The notes below the pieces were generated by a model. That model was not told the origin of the DNA and searched no databases. It saw only the letters and a program-made list of their open reading frames with translations. This document shows, piece by piece, positions 36,285 through 45,588 of a stretch of 64,000 bases of DNA. Every line of letters begins with the position of its first letter. Within the stretch, counting starts at the first letter, position 1. The stretch spans positions 1-64,000 of the forward strand of contig PBNW01000056.1 in the NCBI GenBank assembly GCA_002723255.1, written 5' to 3'. This DNA comes from Pelagibacterium sp. (GTDB taxonomy: Bacteria; Pseudomonadota; Alphaproteobacteria; Rhizobiales; Devosiaceae). A program made the position numbers and the translations under genes.

Positions 36285-36749
36285 ATGAAAACCTACTCGG
36301 CCAAGGCTGGCGAGATCGACAAGAAGTGGGTTTTGATCGACGCGGAAGGCCTCGTTGTAGGCCGTCTCGCTGCGGTCATCGCCACTCGCCTGCGCGGCAA
36401 GCACCTTCCGACCTTCACCCCCAATCAGGACATGGGCGACAATGTTATTGTCATCAATGCCGACAAGGTGAAGTTCACCGGCAAGAAGCTCGACGACAAG
36501 CGCTTTTACTGGCACACCGGCTACCCCGGTGGCATCAAGGACCGCACCATGCGCGAACTGCTCGAGGGTCGTTTCCCCGAGCGCGTTGTTGAAAACGCCG
36601 TGCGCCGCATGATGCCGGGTGGCCCGCTGACCCGTGCCCAGCTCAAGAACCTGCGCGTTTACGCCGGTGCCGAGCATCCCCATGAAGCCCAGCAGCCCGA
36701 AACGCTCGATGTTGCCGCGCTCAACACCAAGAATGTGAGGGTGAAGTAA
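36285..36749 (+). CDS. rplM: 50S ribosomal protein L13
   Basis: The 154-residue protein starts at ATG 36285 ([21 protein letters not shown]). Family segments [15 protein letters not shown] and GNVI-like [17 protein letters not shown] are present. It binds 23S rRNA early in 50S assembly. rpsI follows with one base between, the near-universal pair. Confidence 0.97.
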   Translation: MKTYSAKAGEIDKKWVLIDAEGLVVGRLAAVIATRLRGKHLPTFTPNQDMGDNVIVINADKVKFTGKKLDDKRFYWHTGYPGGIKDRTMRELLEGRFPERVVENAVRRMMPGGPLTRAQLKNLRVYAGAEHPHEAQQPETLDVAALNTKNVRVK

Positions 36750-36750
36750 T

Positions 36751-37230
36751 ATGTCCGAGACCATCAACTCCCTCGAAGATCTCGGCACGGCCACCGATAC
36801 CGCTGTCAATGACGCGCCGGTTTATACCCAGAAGCTCGACAGCTATGGCCGCGCCTATGCCACCGGCAAGCGCAAGGATGCCGTTGCCCGCGTATGGATC
36901 AAGCCCGGTTCGGGCAAGATCACCGTCAACGGCAAGGAATTCACAGCCTATTTCGCCCGCCCGGTTCTCCAGATGATTCTGCAGCAGCCGATCGTGACCG
37001 CCGAGCGCGTCGACCAGTACGACGTGATCGCAACGGTCGCCGGCGGCGGCCTGTCCGGCCAGGCCGGTGCCATTCGCCACGGTCTGTCCCAGGCACTGAC
37101 CCTTTATGAGCCCGAGCTTCGCCCGACGCTCAAGAAGGGTGGCTTCCTGACCCGCGACAGCCGTGTGGTTGAACGCAAGAAGTACGGCAAGGCCAAGGCC
37201 CGTCGTTCGTTCCAGTTCTCCAAGCGTTAA
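36751..37230 (+). CDS. rpsI: 30S ribosomal protein S9
   Basis: The 159-residue protein has an N-terminal extension of about 30 residues common in alphaproteobacteria, then [23 protein letters not shown] and [19 protein letters not shown]. The basic tail ends in SKR, which contacts P-site tRNA. Confidence 0.97.
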   Translation: MSETINSLEDLGTATDTAVNDAPVYTQKLDSYGRAYATGKRKDAVARVWIKPGSGKITVNGKEFTAYFARPVLQMILQQPIVTAERVDQYDVIATVAGGGLSGQAGAIRHGLSQALTLYEPELRPTLKKGGFLTRDSRVVERKKYGKAKARRSFQFSKR

Positions 37231-37252
37231 TCCATCGCTTCCCGATTTTTGG

Positions 37253-37280
37253 AAAGGCCCGCTTCTGGCGGGCCTTTTTT
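37253..37280 (+). terminator. Terminator of rplM-rpsI
   Basis: A 10-bp stem AAAGGCCCGC/GCGGGCCTTT with a five-base loop runs into a T-run, 23 bases after the rpsI stop. Confidence 0.92.
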
Positions 37281-37351
37281 GTTTGCTTTAGGGGGTGGTC
37301 ATCGACCGTTTGCATCTTATATAGGCACCTCTGGCCAGAGGGCGGACTTCC

Positions 37352-38299
37352 ATGAATATGCAAATAACGACTGCTGAACCTGCGGTAGCGGTTCTGGGTC
37401 TCAACAAGACCTATGACACGGGCTTTCACGCCCTCAAAAATATCAATCTCGACATCAGGGTGGGCGAAATTTTCGCGCTGCTCGGGCCCAATGGCGCGGG
37501 AAAGACCACGCTGATCGGCACGATCTGCGGCATGGTTCGCCCCACGGACGGGCAGATTCTGGTCGGCGGGCATGATGTCGTCACCGAATTTCGCAAGACC
37601 CGCGCCATGATTGGCCTGGTGCCGCAGGAATTGAGTTCGGATCGGTTCGAGACGGTTTGGGCGACCGTATCGTTCACCCGGGGCCTGTTCGGCAAACCGC
37701 GCAATGACAAGGTCATCGAAAAGATCCTGCGTGACCTCTCTCTCTGGGACAAACGCAACGACAAGCTGATCACGCTTTCGGGCGGCATGAAGCGGCGGGT
37801 GTTGATCGCCAAGGCGCTCAGCCACGAACCGGAAATCCTGTTTCTCGATGAGCCCACGGCTGGCGTCGACGTCGAACTCCGGCGCGACATGTGGAATGTG
37901 GTCCGCGAACTGCGGGAAAACGGCGTCACGATCATTCTCACCACCCACTACATCGAAGAAGCCGAGGAGATGGCCGACCGGATCGGGGTCATCTCGAATG
38001 GCGAAATCATTCTGGTGGAGGAAAAAGCCGAGCTGATGCGCAAGCTTGGCAAGAAGGATCTTGCCGTTCAGTTGCAGGAACCGCTCAAGACCCTGCCGCA
38101 ATCGCTGACAGATCTCGGGCTCAAACTCTCCGATGATGGTGAGGAACTGCGCTACAGCTATGACAGCCAGGCCGACCGGACCGGCATCGCGACCCTGATC
38201 GGAGCCCTCAATGCCGAAGGCATCAGGATCAAGGATTTGTCGACCCACCAGTCGTCGCTCGAGGAAATCTTCATTGGCCTTTTGAGGGACCGGACATGA
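37352..38299 (+). CDS. ABC-2 type exporter, ATP-binding protein (YadG-like)
   Basis: The 315-residue ATPase has Walker [10 protein letters not shown] (about 48-56), Q-loop [10 protein letters not shown], signature LSGGMKRR, Walker [13 protein letters not shown] and H-switch [15 protein letters not shown]. The C-terminal 80 residues form the regulatory tail of this subfamily. The gene overlaps its permease by four bases. The pair resembles YadGH, whose substrate is not settled. Confidence 0.93.
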   Translation: MNMQITTAEPAVAVLGLNKTYDTGFHALKNINLDIRVGEIFALLGPNGAGKTTLIGTICGMVRPTDGQILVGGHDVVTEFRKTRAMIGLVPQELSSDRFETVWATVSFTRGLFGKPRNDKVIEKILRDLSLWDKRNDKLITLSGGMKRRVLIAKALSHEPEILFLDEPTAGVDVELRRDMWNVVRELRENGVTIILTTHYIEEAEEMADRIGVISNGEIILVEEKAELMRKLGKKDLAVQLQEPLKTLPQSLTDLGLKLSDDGEELRYSYDSQADRTGIATLIGALNAEGIRIKDLSTHQSSLEEIFIGLLRDRT

Positions 38300-39057
38300 A
38301 CTACTACGCGATCAAGTCCATATATGTATTTGAAATGGCGCGCTGGTGGCGCACTGTCACCCAGTCGATCATTTCCCCGGTCGTTTCGACATCGCTTTAT
38401 TTCGTGGTGTTCGGCGCGGCCATCGGCTCGCGCATCGAATCGGTTGAAGGCGTCAGCTATGCGGCGTTCATCGTGCCAGGGCTCATCATGCTCTCGTTGC
38501 TGCAGCAATCGCTGTCGAACGCATCCTTCGGCATTTACTTTCCCAAATTCGCCGGCACGGTCTATGAAATCCTGACCGCGCCGATCTCCCATGTGGAGAC
38601 GGTGATCGCCTTTGTCGGCGCGGCGGCAACCAAATCGGTCATTCTGGCGCTGATCATCCTTCTGACGGCCAGTTTCTTTGTGGATCTCCATATCCAGCAT
38701 CCGATCTGGATGATGGCGTTCATGGTGTTGACCGCCGTCACCTTCTCACTGATCGGCTTCATCATCGGCATCTGGGCGGACGGGTTCGAAAAACTCCAGC
38801 TCATCCCGCTGCTCATCGTTACGCCCCTGGCGTTCCTGGGCGGCACCTTCTATTCGATCACCATGCTGCCCGAGACCTGGCAGAACATCGCGTTGCTCAA
38901 TCCCGTGGTTTATCTCGTGAGCGGTTTCCGCTGGAGCTTTTACGGGGTGGCCGATGTCGATGTGTGGATCAGTCTGGGCATGACGCTGGTCTTCATGGCC
39001 GCCGCGCTGGCCATCATCACCTGGATTTTCAGGACAGGCTACAAGCTTCGGGCCTGA
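38296..39057 (+). CDS. ABC-2 type exporter, permease (YadH-like)
   Basis: The 253-residue permease has six membrane segments and the ABC-2 signature [40 protein letters not shown] near its end, preceded by [22 protein letters not shown]. It works with the upstream ATPase. Confidence 0.92.
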   Translation: MNYYAIKSIYVFEMARWWRTVTQSIISPVVSTSLYFVVFGAAIGSRIESVEGVSYAAFIVPGLIMLSLLQQSLSNASFGIYFPKFAGTVYEILTAPISHVETVIAFVGAAATKSVILALIILLTASFFVDLHIQHPIWMMAFMVLTAVTFSLIGFIIGIWADGFEKLQLIPLLIVTPLAFLGGTFYSITMLPETWQNIALLNPVVYLVSGFRWSFYGVADVDVWISLGMTLVFMAAALAIITWIFRTGYKLRA

Positions 39058-39073
39058 TCACACAAAGCAGAAC

Positions 39074-39104
39074 CCGGCGACTGGAGACAGTCGCCGGTTT
39101 TTTT
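39074..39104 (+). terminator. Terminator after the ABC-2 exporter
   Basis: A 10-bp stem CCGGCGACTG/CAGTCGCCGG with a GAGA loop is followed by seven T, 17 bases past the permease stop. It reaches into the last bases of the convergent glycosyltransferase gene. Confidence 0.9.
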
Positions 39105-40389
39105 ATGCCAGCTGGCGCGCGCTGCGCGGATGGTAATTGGCCATGACCCGCTCGATAACCTTGATTGCCTTGCCGGTCCCGTCTTCGGCCCGCAATTGCG
39201 CGCCGATCTTTTCGGCGTTGCGGGCAAAGCCGGGGTTGGAATCGAGCTGGCTGAGCGCATCGGCCAGCGCCTCTGCCGTCAGCTTGCGGCGGCGCACGGG
39301 TTTTGGCCCGCAGCCCAATTCATGCACGCGCCCACCCCAGTAGGGCTGATCGACCATTTGGGGCACGATGAAGGTCGGCTTGCCAAGAATGAGACCCGAG
39401 GCCGTGGTTCCCGCGCCCCCGTGATGGACCACCGCTTTCACGTATTTGAAAAGCTGGTCGTGCGGTGCCCGGTCGATAACATAGACCCGCTCCGAAGGCA
39501 GATCGTCGGGCTTGATGCCCCCCCAGCCGCGCCCCACGACCACGCGGCCCTCCCACATGGTCAGCGCCTCGCGCAATATATCGGTATTGCGATCCGCACC
39601 CCACGGCATGGACCCGAACCCAACATAGATCGGCAGTGGCCCCTCATCGAGGAACGTCTTGAACTCTTCGGAAGGCTGCCAGCCCGAATTGTCTGGCAGC
39701 ATCCAGTAGCCGGTGACGATCGAGGTTTTCGGCCAGTCGCGCGGACGCGGTGAAATGGTTTCGGAATAGGCGTTCAGCGTCCACAGCGGGGTGCCGTCAG
39801 TGTCCTTGAAGAACCCCCCATTCTTGCGCGGTCCCAGCCCCATCAATTCCCGACGCAGCTTGTTACGCGGCAGATTGTAATAGATCTGCTGCACAGTCAT
39901 CGTCGAATAGGTCAGCCGGTTGATGGTTTTCCCGAAGGTCGGCCCGTAATAGATGCAGAGCGGAAATTCGCTCGTCGAATTGAGCGGCTGCAGCGCGGCA
40001 ACGATGGCGGGAATATCGAGCGCTTCGGCGATGTCGATCGAAAAGCTCGTGTTCATGTTGAGCATGATGCAGTCGGCGCCCTGGGCCATGTCCCAGGCGG
40101 AGCGCGCGGCGCGATCCACGATCTTCTGGCCCTGCCGGAGCAGGGCGGGGGCGTTGACCAGAAGGTTCTGGTTCATGGCGCGCTCGAACTGGCTCTGCTT
40201 GACGAACTCCTGCATCGAGGGGCCAAGGCTCCAGAACTCGATGCCATATCCGGTGACCATGGGTTCGAAATCATCGGTGGTGCCGATGACGACCGAATAG
40301 CCTTGAGCGATCATCGCTCGCGCCAGGGCAACATAAGGCTGAACGTCACCTTGCGTGCCCAGGGTGGCCATCGCAATGCGCTTTGTCAT
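39103..40389 (-). CDS. Glycosyltransferase family 1, sterol glucosyltransferase-like
   Basis: The 428-residue GT-B enzyme starts at ATG 40389, five bases after GAGG. The N-terminus MATLGTQGDVQPYVALA and the donor site VVHHGGAGTTASGLILGKPTFIVPQMVDQPYWG match the UGT80/MGT group that glucosylates sterols, hopanoid-like lipids or macrolides. The real acceptor is unknown. It is the only glycosyltransferase outside the exopolysaccharide locus. Confidence 0.85.
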   Translation of the reverse strand: MTKRIAMATLGTQGDVQPYVALARAMIAQGYSVVIGTTDDFEPMVTGYGIEFWSLGPSMQEFVKQSQFERAMNQNLLVNAPALLRQGQKIVDRAARSAWDMAQGADCIMLNMNTSFSIDIAEALDIPAIVAALQPLNSTSEFPLCIYYGPTFGKTINRLTYSTMTVQQIYYNLPRNKLRRELMGLGPRKNGGFFKDTDGTPLWTLNAYSETISPRPRDWPKTSIVTGYWMLPDNSGWQPSEEFKTFLDEGPLPIYVGFGSMPWGADRNTDILREALTMWEGRVVVGRGWGGIKPDDLPSERVYVIDRAPHDQLFKYVKAVVHHGGAGTTASGLILGKPTFIVPQMVDQPYWGGRVHELGCGPKPVRRRKLTAEALADALSQLDSNPGFARNAEKIGAQLRAEDGTGKAIKVIERVMANYHPRSARQLA

Positions 40390-40518
40390 CTTCACCTCAA
40401 AACCCCTGCCGCGGCGGGTGCGCTCATGGCGCGTGGGTCATTTACATTGTCGTTACAGAGCATTATGACGACCCCTCGCGTGTTTCATTTACACAATCGG
40501 ACAACGAGGGCAAGTCAG

Positions 40519-41571
40519 ATGCAGTCGCCTAAGACAGCCGCACTTCTTGGTGCTTCCGGGTACACCGGAGCTGATCTTTTGCGACTTGGCGTGCGTCATC
40601 CGGGCCTCAAATTTGTGGCACTGACCGCCAACACCCATGCTGGCAAGCCGATGGCTTCGGTGTTTCCGCATCTGGCCGTGGCCGAACTGCCCGACCTGGT
40701 GGCCAACGAGGACGTGGATTTCTCCGATATCGACGTGGTGTTCTGCGGGCTTCCACACGGGACGAGCCAGAAACTGGTTGCCGAAATCGCCCAAGAAAAT
40801 TCCTCCCTGCGTGTCATCGATATGGGGGCCGACTTCCGGTTCCGCAATGCCGAGGACTACGGTCCGGTCTATGGCGCAGATCACGTTGCGCCCCATTTGC
40901 AGGACATGGCCGCTTACGGGCTGACCGAGCACAATCGCGATGCGATCCAAAACGCCAAGATCATCGCGTGTCCCGGCTGCTACCCCACGGCAACGCTGCT
41001 GGCGCTGCTGCCGCTGGTCAAGTCTGGTGCGATTTCGACCGACGATCTCATCATCGACGCCAAATCGGGCGTCACCGGAGCGGGCAGGGCACCCAAGCAG
41101 AATACGCTTCTGGCCGAAGCCGGCGAAAGCCTGACGCCTTATGGCGTCGGCGTGCACCGTCACGCGCCCGAAATCGAACAGGAAATCGGCCTGGCCGCGG
41201 GAAAGAAGGTTGCCGTCAACTTCACCCCCCACCTCATCCCCATGAGCCGTGGCGAACTGATTACCGCGCATGTGAAGCTCGACAGCGCCAAAAATGCCGA
41301 CGAAGTGCGCAAGGTCCTCGCCGATGCCTATGCCGGCGAACCGTTCATCCGCGTGGCCGAAAAGGGCGTCATCCCGTCGACCGGCCATGTGCGCGGCTCG
41401 AACTATTGCGTCATCAATGTGTTTGACGACCGCATTCCCGGCCGGGTGATCGTCATCGCGGCCATCGACAATCTGGTGAAGGGGAGCGCCGGGCAGGCGA
41501 TCCAGAACTTCAACGTGGCCTTCGGCTATCCCGAGGCGACCGCCATCGAGGCTCTGCCGCTCTTCCCGTAA
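40519..41571 (+). CDS. argC: N-acetyl-gamma-glutamyl-phosphate reductase
   Basis: The 350-residue enzyme reduces N-acetylglutamyl phosphate in arginine synthesis. LLGASGYTGADLLRL is the NADP site, the nucleophile is C154 in CPGCYPTATL, and the C-half has GVGVHRHAPEIEQEI and NFTPHLIPMSRG. The start ATG 40519 gives the family length; the frame extends upstream without homology. Confidence 0.96.
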   Translation: MQSPKTAALLGASGYTGADLLRLGVRHPGLKFVALTANTHAGKPMASVFPHLAVAELPDLVANEDVDFSDIDVVFCGLPHGTSQKLVAEIAQENSSLRVIDMGADFRFRNAEDYGPVYGADHVAPHLQDMAAYGLTEHNRDAIQNAKIIACPGCYPTATLLALLPLVKSGAISTDDLIIDAKSGVTGAGRAPKQNTLLAEAGESLTPYGVGVHRHAPEIEQEIGLAAGKKVAVNFTPHLIPMSRGELITAHVKLDSAKNADEVRKVLADAYAGEPFIRVAEKGVIPSTGHVRGSNYCVINVFDDRIPGRVIVIAAIDNLVKGSAGQAIQNFNVAFGYPEATAIEALPLFP

Positions 41572-41572
41572 T

Positions 41573-41617
41573 GCATGATCCCGAAAAGTGGACGCCGGTT
41601 TTCGGAACAGATCATGC
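41573..41617. repeat. Palindromic intergenic element (rhizobial GCATGATC type)
   Basis: GCATGATC (41573-41580) and GATCATGC (41610-41617) frame an inner pair CCGAAAA/TTTTCGG. It begins one base after the argC stop. I know very similar elements as frequent in rhizobial genomes. Confidence 0.7.
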
Positions 41618-41642
41618 AGGAAGGAAAAGCGACAGGGCCGGT

Positions 41643-41670
41643 AAAGACCACGGCGCGGCCGGTCTTTTTG
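41643..41670 (+). terminator. Probable terminator after argC
   Basis: AAAGACC (41643-41649) pairs with GGTCTTT (41661-41667), with GC-rich bases between and a run of five T. It ends transcription before the aminotransferase gene. Confidence 0.7.
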
Positions 41671-41802
41671 TCTGATGCGGACGCCCCGTTCACACTTTGA
41701 ACACCATGATAGCCAGATACTGCGTCTCTGTTCGCCGCGCGTCCCATTCGCGCCGCGACGCCGGGACATAACGGGATCGCACCCGATCCCATCGAGGACA
41801 AA

Positions 41803-43017
41803 ATGAGCGAAGAATTCCATCGCATCCGCCGCCTGCCACCCTATGTGTTCGAGCACATCAACCCGATCAAGGCCAAGGCGCGCGCCGAAGGCGTCGACAT
41901 CATCGATCTGGGCATGGGCAATCCCGATTTGCCGACGCCCACCCATATCGTCGAAAAGCTCAAGGAAACGGTCGCCAATCCGCGCACCCATCGCTATTCG
42001 ACCTCGCGCGGCATTCCCGGCCTGCGCAAGGCCCAGGCTTCCTATTATGGCCGCCGGTTCGGCGTAAAGCTCGATCCCAACACCCAGGTCGTTGCAACGC
42101 TGGGCTCCAAGGAAGGCTTTGCCAATATGGCCCAGGCGATCACCGCGCCGGGCGACGTGGTGCTGGTGCCCAACCCGACCTATCCCATCCACTCGTTCGG
42201 GTTCATCATGTCGGGGGGCGTCGTGCGGTCAATGCCGGCCGATCCCAATGAGGATTTCATGCGCTCGCTCGACCGGGCCGTGCGCCATTCGATCCCCAAG
42301 CCGATCGCGCTGATTCTCAACTACCCGGCCAACCCCACGGCCTATGTCGCCTCGTTCGACTTCTACAAGGAAGTGGTGGATTACTGCCGCCGCAACGAGA
42401 TTTTCATCCTCTCCGATCTCGCCTATTCCGAGATCTATTTCGAGGACGAGCCGCCCCATTCGGTGCTCGAAGTGCCCGGCGCAATGGACGTGACGGTCGA
42501 ATTCACGTCCATGTCGAAAACCTTTTCCATGCCCGGTTGGCGCATGGGCTTTGCCGTGGGCAACGAGCGGCTGATCGCGGCCCTGGCGCGCGTTAAATCC
42601 TATCTCGATTATGGCGCGTTCACCCCCATTCAGGTGGCGGCCGCCTCCGCGCTCAATGGCGATGATTCCTGCATCGAGGAGGTGCGCGGCATCTACCGCC
42701 ATCGCCGTGACGTTATGGTCGAAAGCTTTGGCCGCGCCGGCTGGCACATCCCGAGCCCGGCAGCCACCATGTTTGCCTGGGCCCCGATCCCCGACCAGTT
42801 CGCCGATCTGGGTAGCCTCGAATTTGCCAAGCTGCTGATCCGGGAGACCGGCGTTGCGGTGGCGCCCGGCGTTGGCTTCGGTGAATATGGCGACCAATAT
42901 GTGCGCCTGGCCTTTGTCGAAAACGAGCAGCGCATTCGTCAGGCCGCACGGGCCATCAAGAAGTTTCTTGGCGGCCAGGCCAGCAACGGAAACGTCGTTC
43001 CGCTGGCCAAAGGCTGA
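41803..43017 (+). CDS. Class I/II aminotransferase, AlaC-like
   Basis: The 404-residue PLP enzyme has the LGMGNPDLPTPTHI start, NPTYPIH, ILNYPANPTAYVA, LSDLAYSEIYF, the PLP lysine K239 in SMSKTFSMPGWRMGF and the late Arg in YVRLAFVENEQRI. It is closest in memory to alanine/LL-diaminopimelate-type aminotransferases annotated AlaC or YfdZ. In Hyphomicrobiales it is regularly followed by homoserine dehydrogenase, as here. Confidence 0.9.
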   Translation: MSEEFHRIRRLPPYVFEHINPIKAKARAEGVDIIDLGMGNPDLPTPTHIVEKLKETVANPRTHRYSTSRGIPGLRKAQASYYGRRFGVKLDPNTQVVATLGSKEGFANMAQAITAPGDVVLVPNPTYPIHSFGFIMSGGVVRSMPADPNEDFMRSLDRAVRHSIPKPIALILNYPANPTAYVASFDFYKEVVDYCRRNEIFILSDLAYSEIYFEDEPPHSVLEVPGAMDVTVEFTSMSKTFSMPGWRMGFAVGNERLIAALARVKSYLDYGAFTPIQVAAASALNGDDSCIEEVRGIYRHRRDVMVESFGRAGWHIPSPAATMFAWAPIPDQFADLGSLEFAKLLIRETGVAVAPGVGFGEYGDQYVRLAFVENEQRIRQAARAIKKFLGGQASNGNVVPLAKG

Positions 43018-43060
43018 GGTTTCACCCTCACAAGGGTTGACGTGTAGGCAAATTCCTATT

Positions 43061-43098
43061 CATGGTCGCGCGCAATCTCAAACCTGCGTGCGACCATG
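43061..43098 (+). promoter_or_regulatory. 14-bp inverted repeat enclosing the start codon of the HTH-homoserine dehydrogenase gene
   Basis: Bases 43061-43074 pair with 43085-43098 over 14 positions with one G-U, leaving a 10-base loop. The start ATG (43096-43098) is the last part of the right arm. A TTGACG lies upstream at 43037-43042, without a convincing -10. As DNA it is a candidate operator; as RNA it would hide the start codon. No ribosome site is visible outside the stem. Confidence 0.65.
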
Positions 43099-44610
43099 AG
43101 TGATATCGACAGTTTCAAATCCTCCATAGAGACCTTCATCTCCGAACGCGGCTGGACACCGACCCGGTTCGGCCGGGAGATCGCCGGAGACCCGCTCTTT
43201 GTTTTCGATCTGCGTGAAGGCCGCGAGCCGCGCAGTGAAACCCGCCAGCGCATCGCGCGCGCCATGCAGGTCTATGCCAGCGGCGAAGGTGAAGAAATGC
43301 GCCCGCTGCGCATCGGCATCGCCGGCCTGGGCACTGTCGGTGCCGCATTGATCCGCATTCTCACTGAAGACGGCGATGCCATCGCCCGCAAGCTTGGGCG
43401 TCGGCTCATCGTATCGGCGGTCTCCGCCCGCTCGCGCTCGCGCGACCGGGGTGTGGACATCTCACCTTTCAAATGGTTCGACGATCCCGTCGCCCTGGCC
43501 CGTTCGGGCGAAATCGACCTTTATGTCGAACTGATCGGCGGTGAGGACGGTCCCGCCCTTGCTTCGGTTACAGCCGCGCTCGAAAACGGGTGTCCTGTCG
43601 TCACGGCCAACAAGGCTCTTCTGGCGCGGCACGGCGTGGCGCTTGCCGCAGCAGCTGAGGCCGCCCACGCCCAGCTGGGATTTGAAGCGGCCGTGGCGGG
43701 CGGCATACCGGTCATCAAGACGCTGCGCGAGGGGCTCGGCTCGGCTGCCATCACGCGCGTTTACGGCATCATGAACGGCACCTGCAATTATATCCTCACC
43801 CGCATGGGCAACGAGGGAATCGGCTTTGAGGAATGCCTCAAGGACGCTCAGACCCTTGGCTATGCCGAGGCCGATCCGACATTCGACGTGGAAGGATTCG
43901 ATACGGCGCACAAGCTGGCCATCCTTGCGAGCCTCTGCTTTGAAACTGAAATTTCGGCGGATCAGGTGCTTGTGGAGGGCATTTCGCGCATCACCCAGGC
44001 TGACATAAAAGTTGCCGCAGACCTCGGATACAAGATCAAGCTGCTGGGCATGGCCCGCAAGGTCGAAAACGGGATCGAGCAGCGCGTGCATCCAACGCTA
44101 GTCAGAAAATCGAGCGCCATCGCCGGCGTGGATGGTGTTCTCAATGCCGTGGCGCTGGAAACCAACCACGTCCAGGAGCTGCTTCTGGCCGGACCCGGTG
44201 CCGGCGGCGAGGCGACAGCGGCTTCGGTGCTGTCCGACATTCTCGACATCGCCCGCGGCACCCAGGTTCCGCCCCTCGGCGTGCCCAGTTCAGAGCTCAA
44301 GCCCTGCGAACGCGCGCCCATGCGCATTCATGAAGGCGGCTATTATATAAGACTGAATGCAAGGGATGTTCCCGGCGCTCTCGCCGCCATCGCCACCCGT
44401 ATGGGCGAGGGCAACATCTCGCTCGAAAGCGTCATTCAGCGCCCCGATCTGCGCGCCAGCGAGCCCGGCGTCGAGGAGGAAACCTCGCGCACGGTGGTGC
44501 TCATTACCCATGAAACGATCGAAAGTGCTGTGCGCGAAGCGCTTGAACGGATTGCCAGGGACGGGTTTATCGTGGGACAGCCTCAATTGATCCGTATCGA
44601 GGAGTTCTGA
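43096..44610 (+). CDS. hom: Homoserine dehydrogenase with N-terminal XRE-like helix-turn-helix fusion
   Basis: The 504-residue protein reduces aspartate semialdehyde to homoserine for Thr and Met. Residues 68-504 are a normal-length enzyme: NAD site GIAGLGTVGAA (73-83), ANKALLARHG, the long GIMNGTCNYILTRM, GYAEADPTFDVEGFD with catalytic Asp/Lys region, and a C-terminal ACT domain from about 413 (YYIRLNARDVPGALAAIATRM). Residues 1-67 form a separate four-helix HTH-like unit (TPTRFGREIAGDPLFVFDLREGR). This resembles free-standing rhizobial XRE proteins. Translation could also begin at ATG 43297, which has a weak GAAGGTGAAG site. Confidence 0.9.
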   Translation: MSDIDSFKSSIETFISERGWTPTRFGREIAGDPLFVFDLREGREPRSETRQRIARAMQVYASGEGEEMRPLRIGIAGLGTVGAALIRILTEDGDAIARKLGRRLIVSAVSARSRSRDRGVDISPFKWFDDPVALARSGEIDLYVELIGGEDGPALASVTAALENGCPVVTANKALLARHGVALAAAAEAAHAQLGFEAAVAGGIPVIKTLREGLGSAAITRVYGIMNGTCNYILTRMGNEGIGFEECLKDAQTLGYAEADPTFDVEGFDTAHKLAILASLCFETEISADQVLVEGISRITQADIKVAADLGYKIKLLGMARKVENGIEQRVHPTLVRKSSAIAGVDGVLNAVALETNHVQELLLAGPGAGGEATAASVLSDILDIARGTQVPPLGVPSSELKPCERAPMRIHEGGYYIRLNARDVPGALAAIATRMGEGNISLESVIQRPDLRASEPGVEEETSRTVVLITHETIESAVREALERIARDGFIVGQPQLIRIEEF

Positions 44611-44613
44611 CCC

Positions 44614-45585
44614 GTGGCCCAGTCCGCCCCAGTCCAAGCCAAGGTCGATGGCAATCTCACCCTTGAGATCGCCCGCATCACCGAACGCGCCGCCATCGCG
44701 GCCGCCGGTTGGCGTGGGCGCGGCGACGAGATGCGCGCCGATCAGGCCGCCGTCGAGGCCATGCATCTGGCACTCAGCCACATCGATATCGCCGGCACGG
44801 TCGTGATAGGGGAGGGTCGGAATGCCCCCCTGCTCGGTTTCGAGGAAGCCGTCGGCACTGGCAAGGGTCCCGATATCGAGGTCGCCGTCGACCCGCTCGA
44901 GGGTGTGACCGGATGCGCCAAGAACCTGTCGGACTCCCTTTCCGTCATGGCCTTTGCCGAGCGCGGCGCCCTGCTGCGGGTGCCCGATGCCTATATGGAA
45001 AAGATCGCCATCGGCCCGGGCTATCCCGACGGCATCGTCGATCTCGACAAGACCGCCACCGAAAATGTCGCGGCGCTGGCAAAGGCCAAGGGGGTCGCCA
45101 CGGCCGATATCGTCACCTGCGTGCTCGACCGTCCGCGCCACGCTGCACTGATCGCCGAACTGCGTGATCTGGGCGTGGCCGTCAAATTGCTGCCGGACGG
45201 CGATATTGCCGCCGTCATTCACGCCGCAAACAGCGACGACACCGGCATCGACATCTATCTGGGCTCGGGCGGCGCGCAGGAAGGAGTGCTGGCCGCCGCC
45301 GCCATTCGCTGCATGGGTGGCCAGATGCAGGGCCGCCTCATTCTCGATACGCCCGACAAGCGCGCCCAAGCCCGCGAGATGGGCCATTCCGACCCCACCA
45401 CGAAATTTTCAGCCCTGGACATGGCAAAAGGCGATGTGCTGTTTGCGGCCACCGGCGTGACCGACGGCAGCCTGCTTCGCGGCGTAAAGCTCATGCCGCG
45501 CAAGATCGTCACCTCCAGCGTGGTCATGCGCTCCTGGTCTCATACCATCCGCTGGATCACCGCCGAGCACGGCCGGGCGGGATAG
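44614..45585 (+). CDS. glpX: Fructose-1,6-bisphosphatase class II (GlpX)
   Basis: The 323-residue enzyme has GWRGRGDEMRADQAAVEAM near residue 31, VIGEGRNAPLL, the metal site VAVDPLEGVTGCAKN and GSGGAQEGVLAAAAIRCMGG. It serves gluconeogenesis and, in some relatives, sedoheptulose bisphosphatase. The start is GTG four bases after hom, so it is co-transcribed. Confidence 0.95.
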   Translation: MAQSAPVQAKVDGNLTLEIARITERAAIAAAGWRGRGDEMRADQAAVEAMHLALSHIDIAGTVVIGEGRNAPLLGFEEAVGTGKGPDIEVAVDPLEGVTGCAKNLSDSLSVMAFAERGALLRVPDAYMEKIAIGPGYPDGIVDLDKTATENVAALAKAKGVATADIVTCVLDRPRHAALIAELRDLGVAVKLLPDGDIAAVIHAANSDDTGIDIYLGSGGAQEGVLAAAAIRCMGGQMQGRLILDTPDKRAQAREMGHSDPTTKFSALDMAKGDVLFAATGVTDGSLLRGVKLMPRKIVTSSVVMRSWSHTIRWITAEHGRAG

Positions 45586-45588
45586 GAG

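Noticed and set aside
40489-42192. A 567-residue minus-strand frame opposite argC and the aminotransferase gene
   Set aside because: It is fully shadowed by two complete enzymes with intact active sites, and it has no recognisable domain or ribosome site.
43018-43095. Possible SAM or threonine leader/riboswitch before homoserine dehydrogenase
   Set aside because: The gap is too short for known SAM riboswitches, there is no Thr/Ile-rich leader peptide, and the strong dyad better fits an operator or start-codon hairpin.
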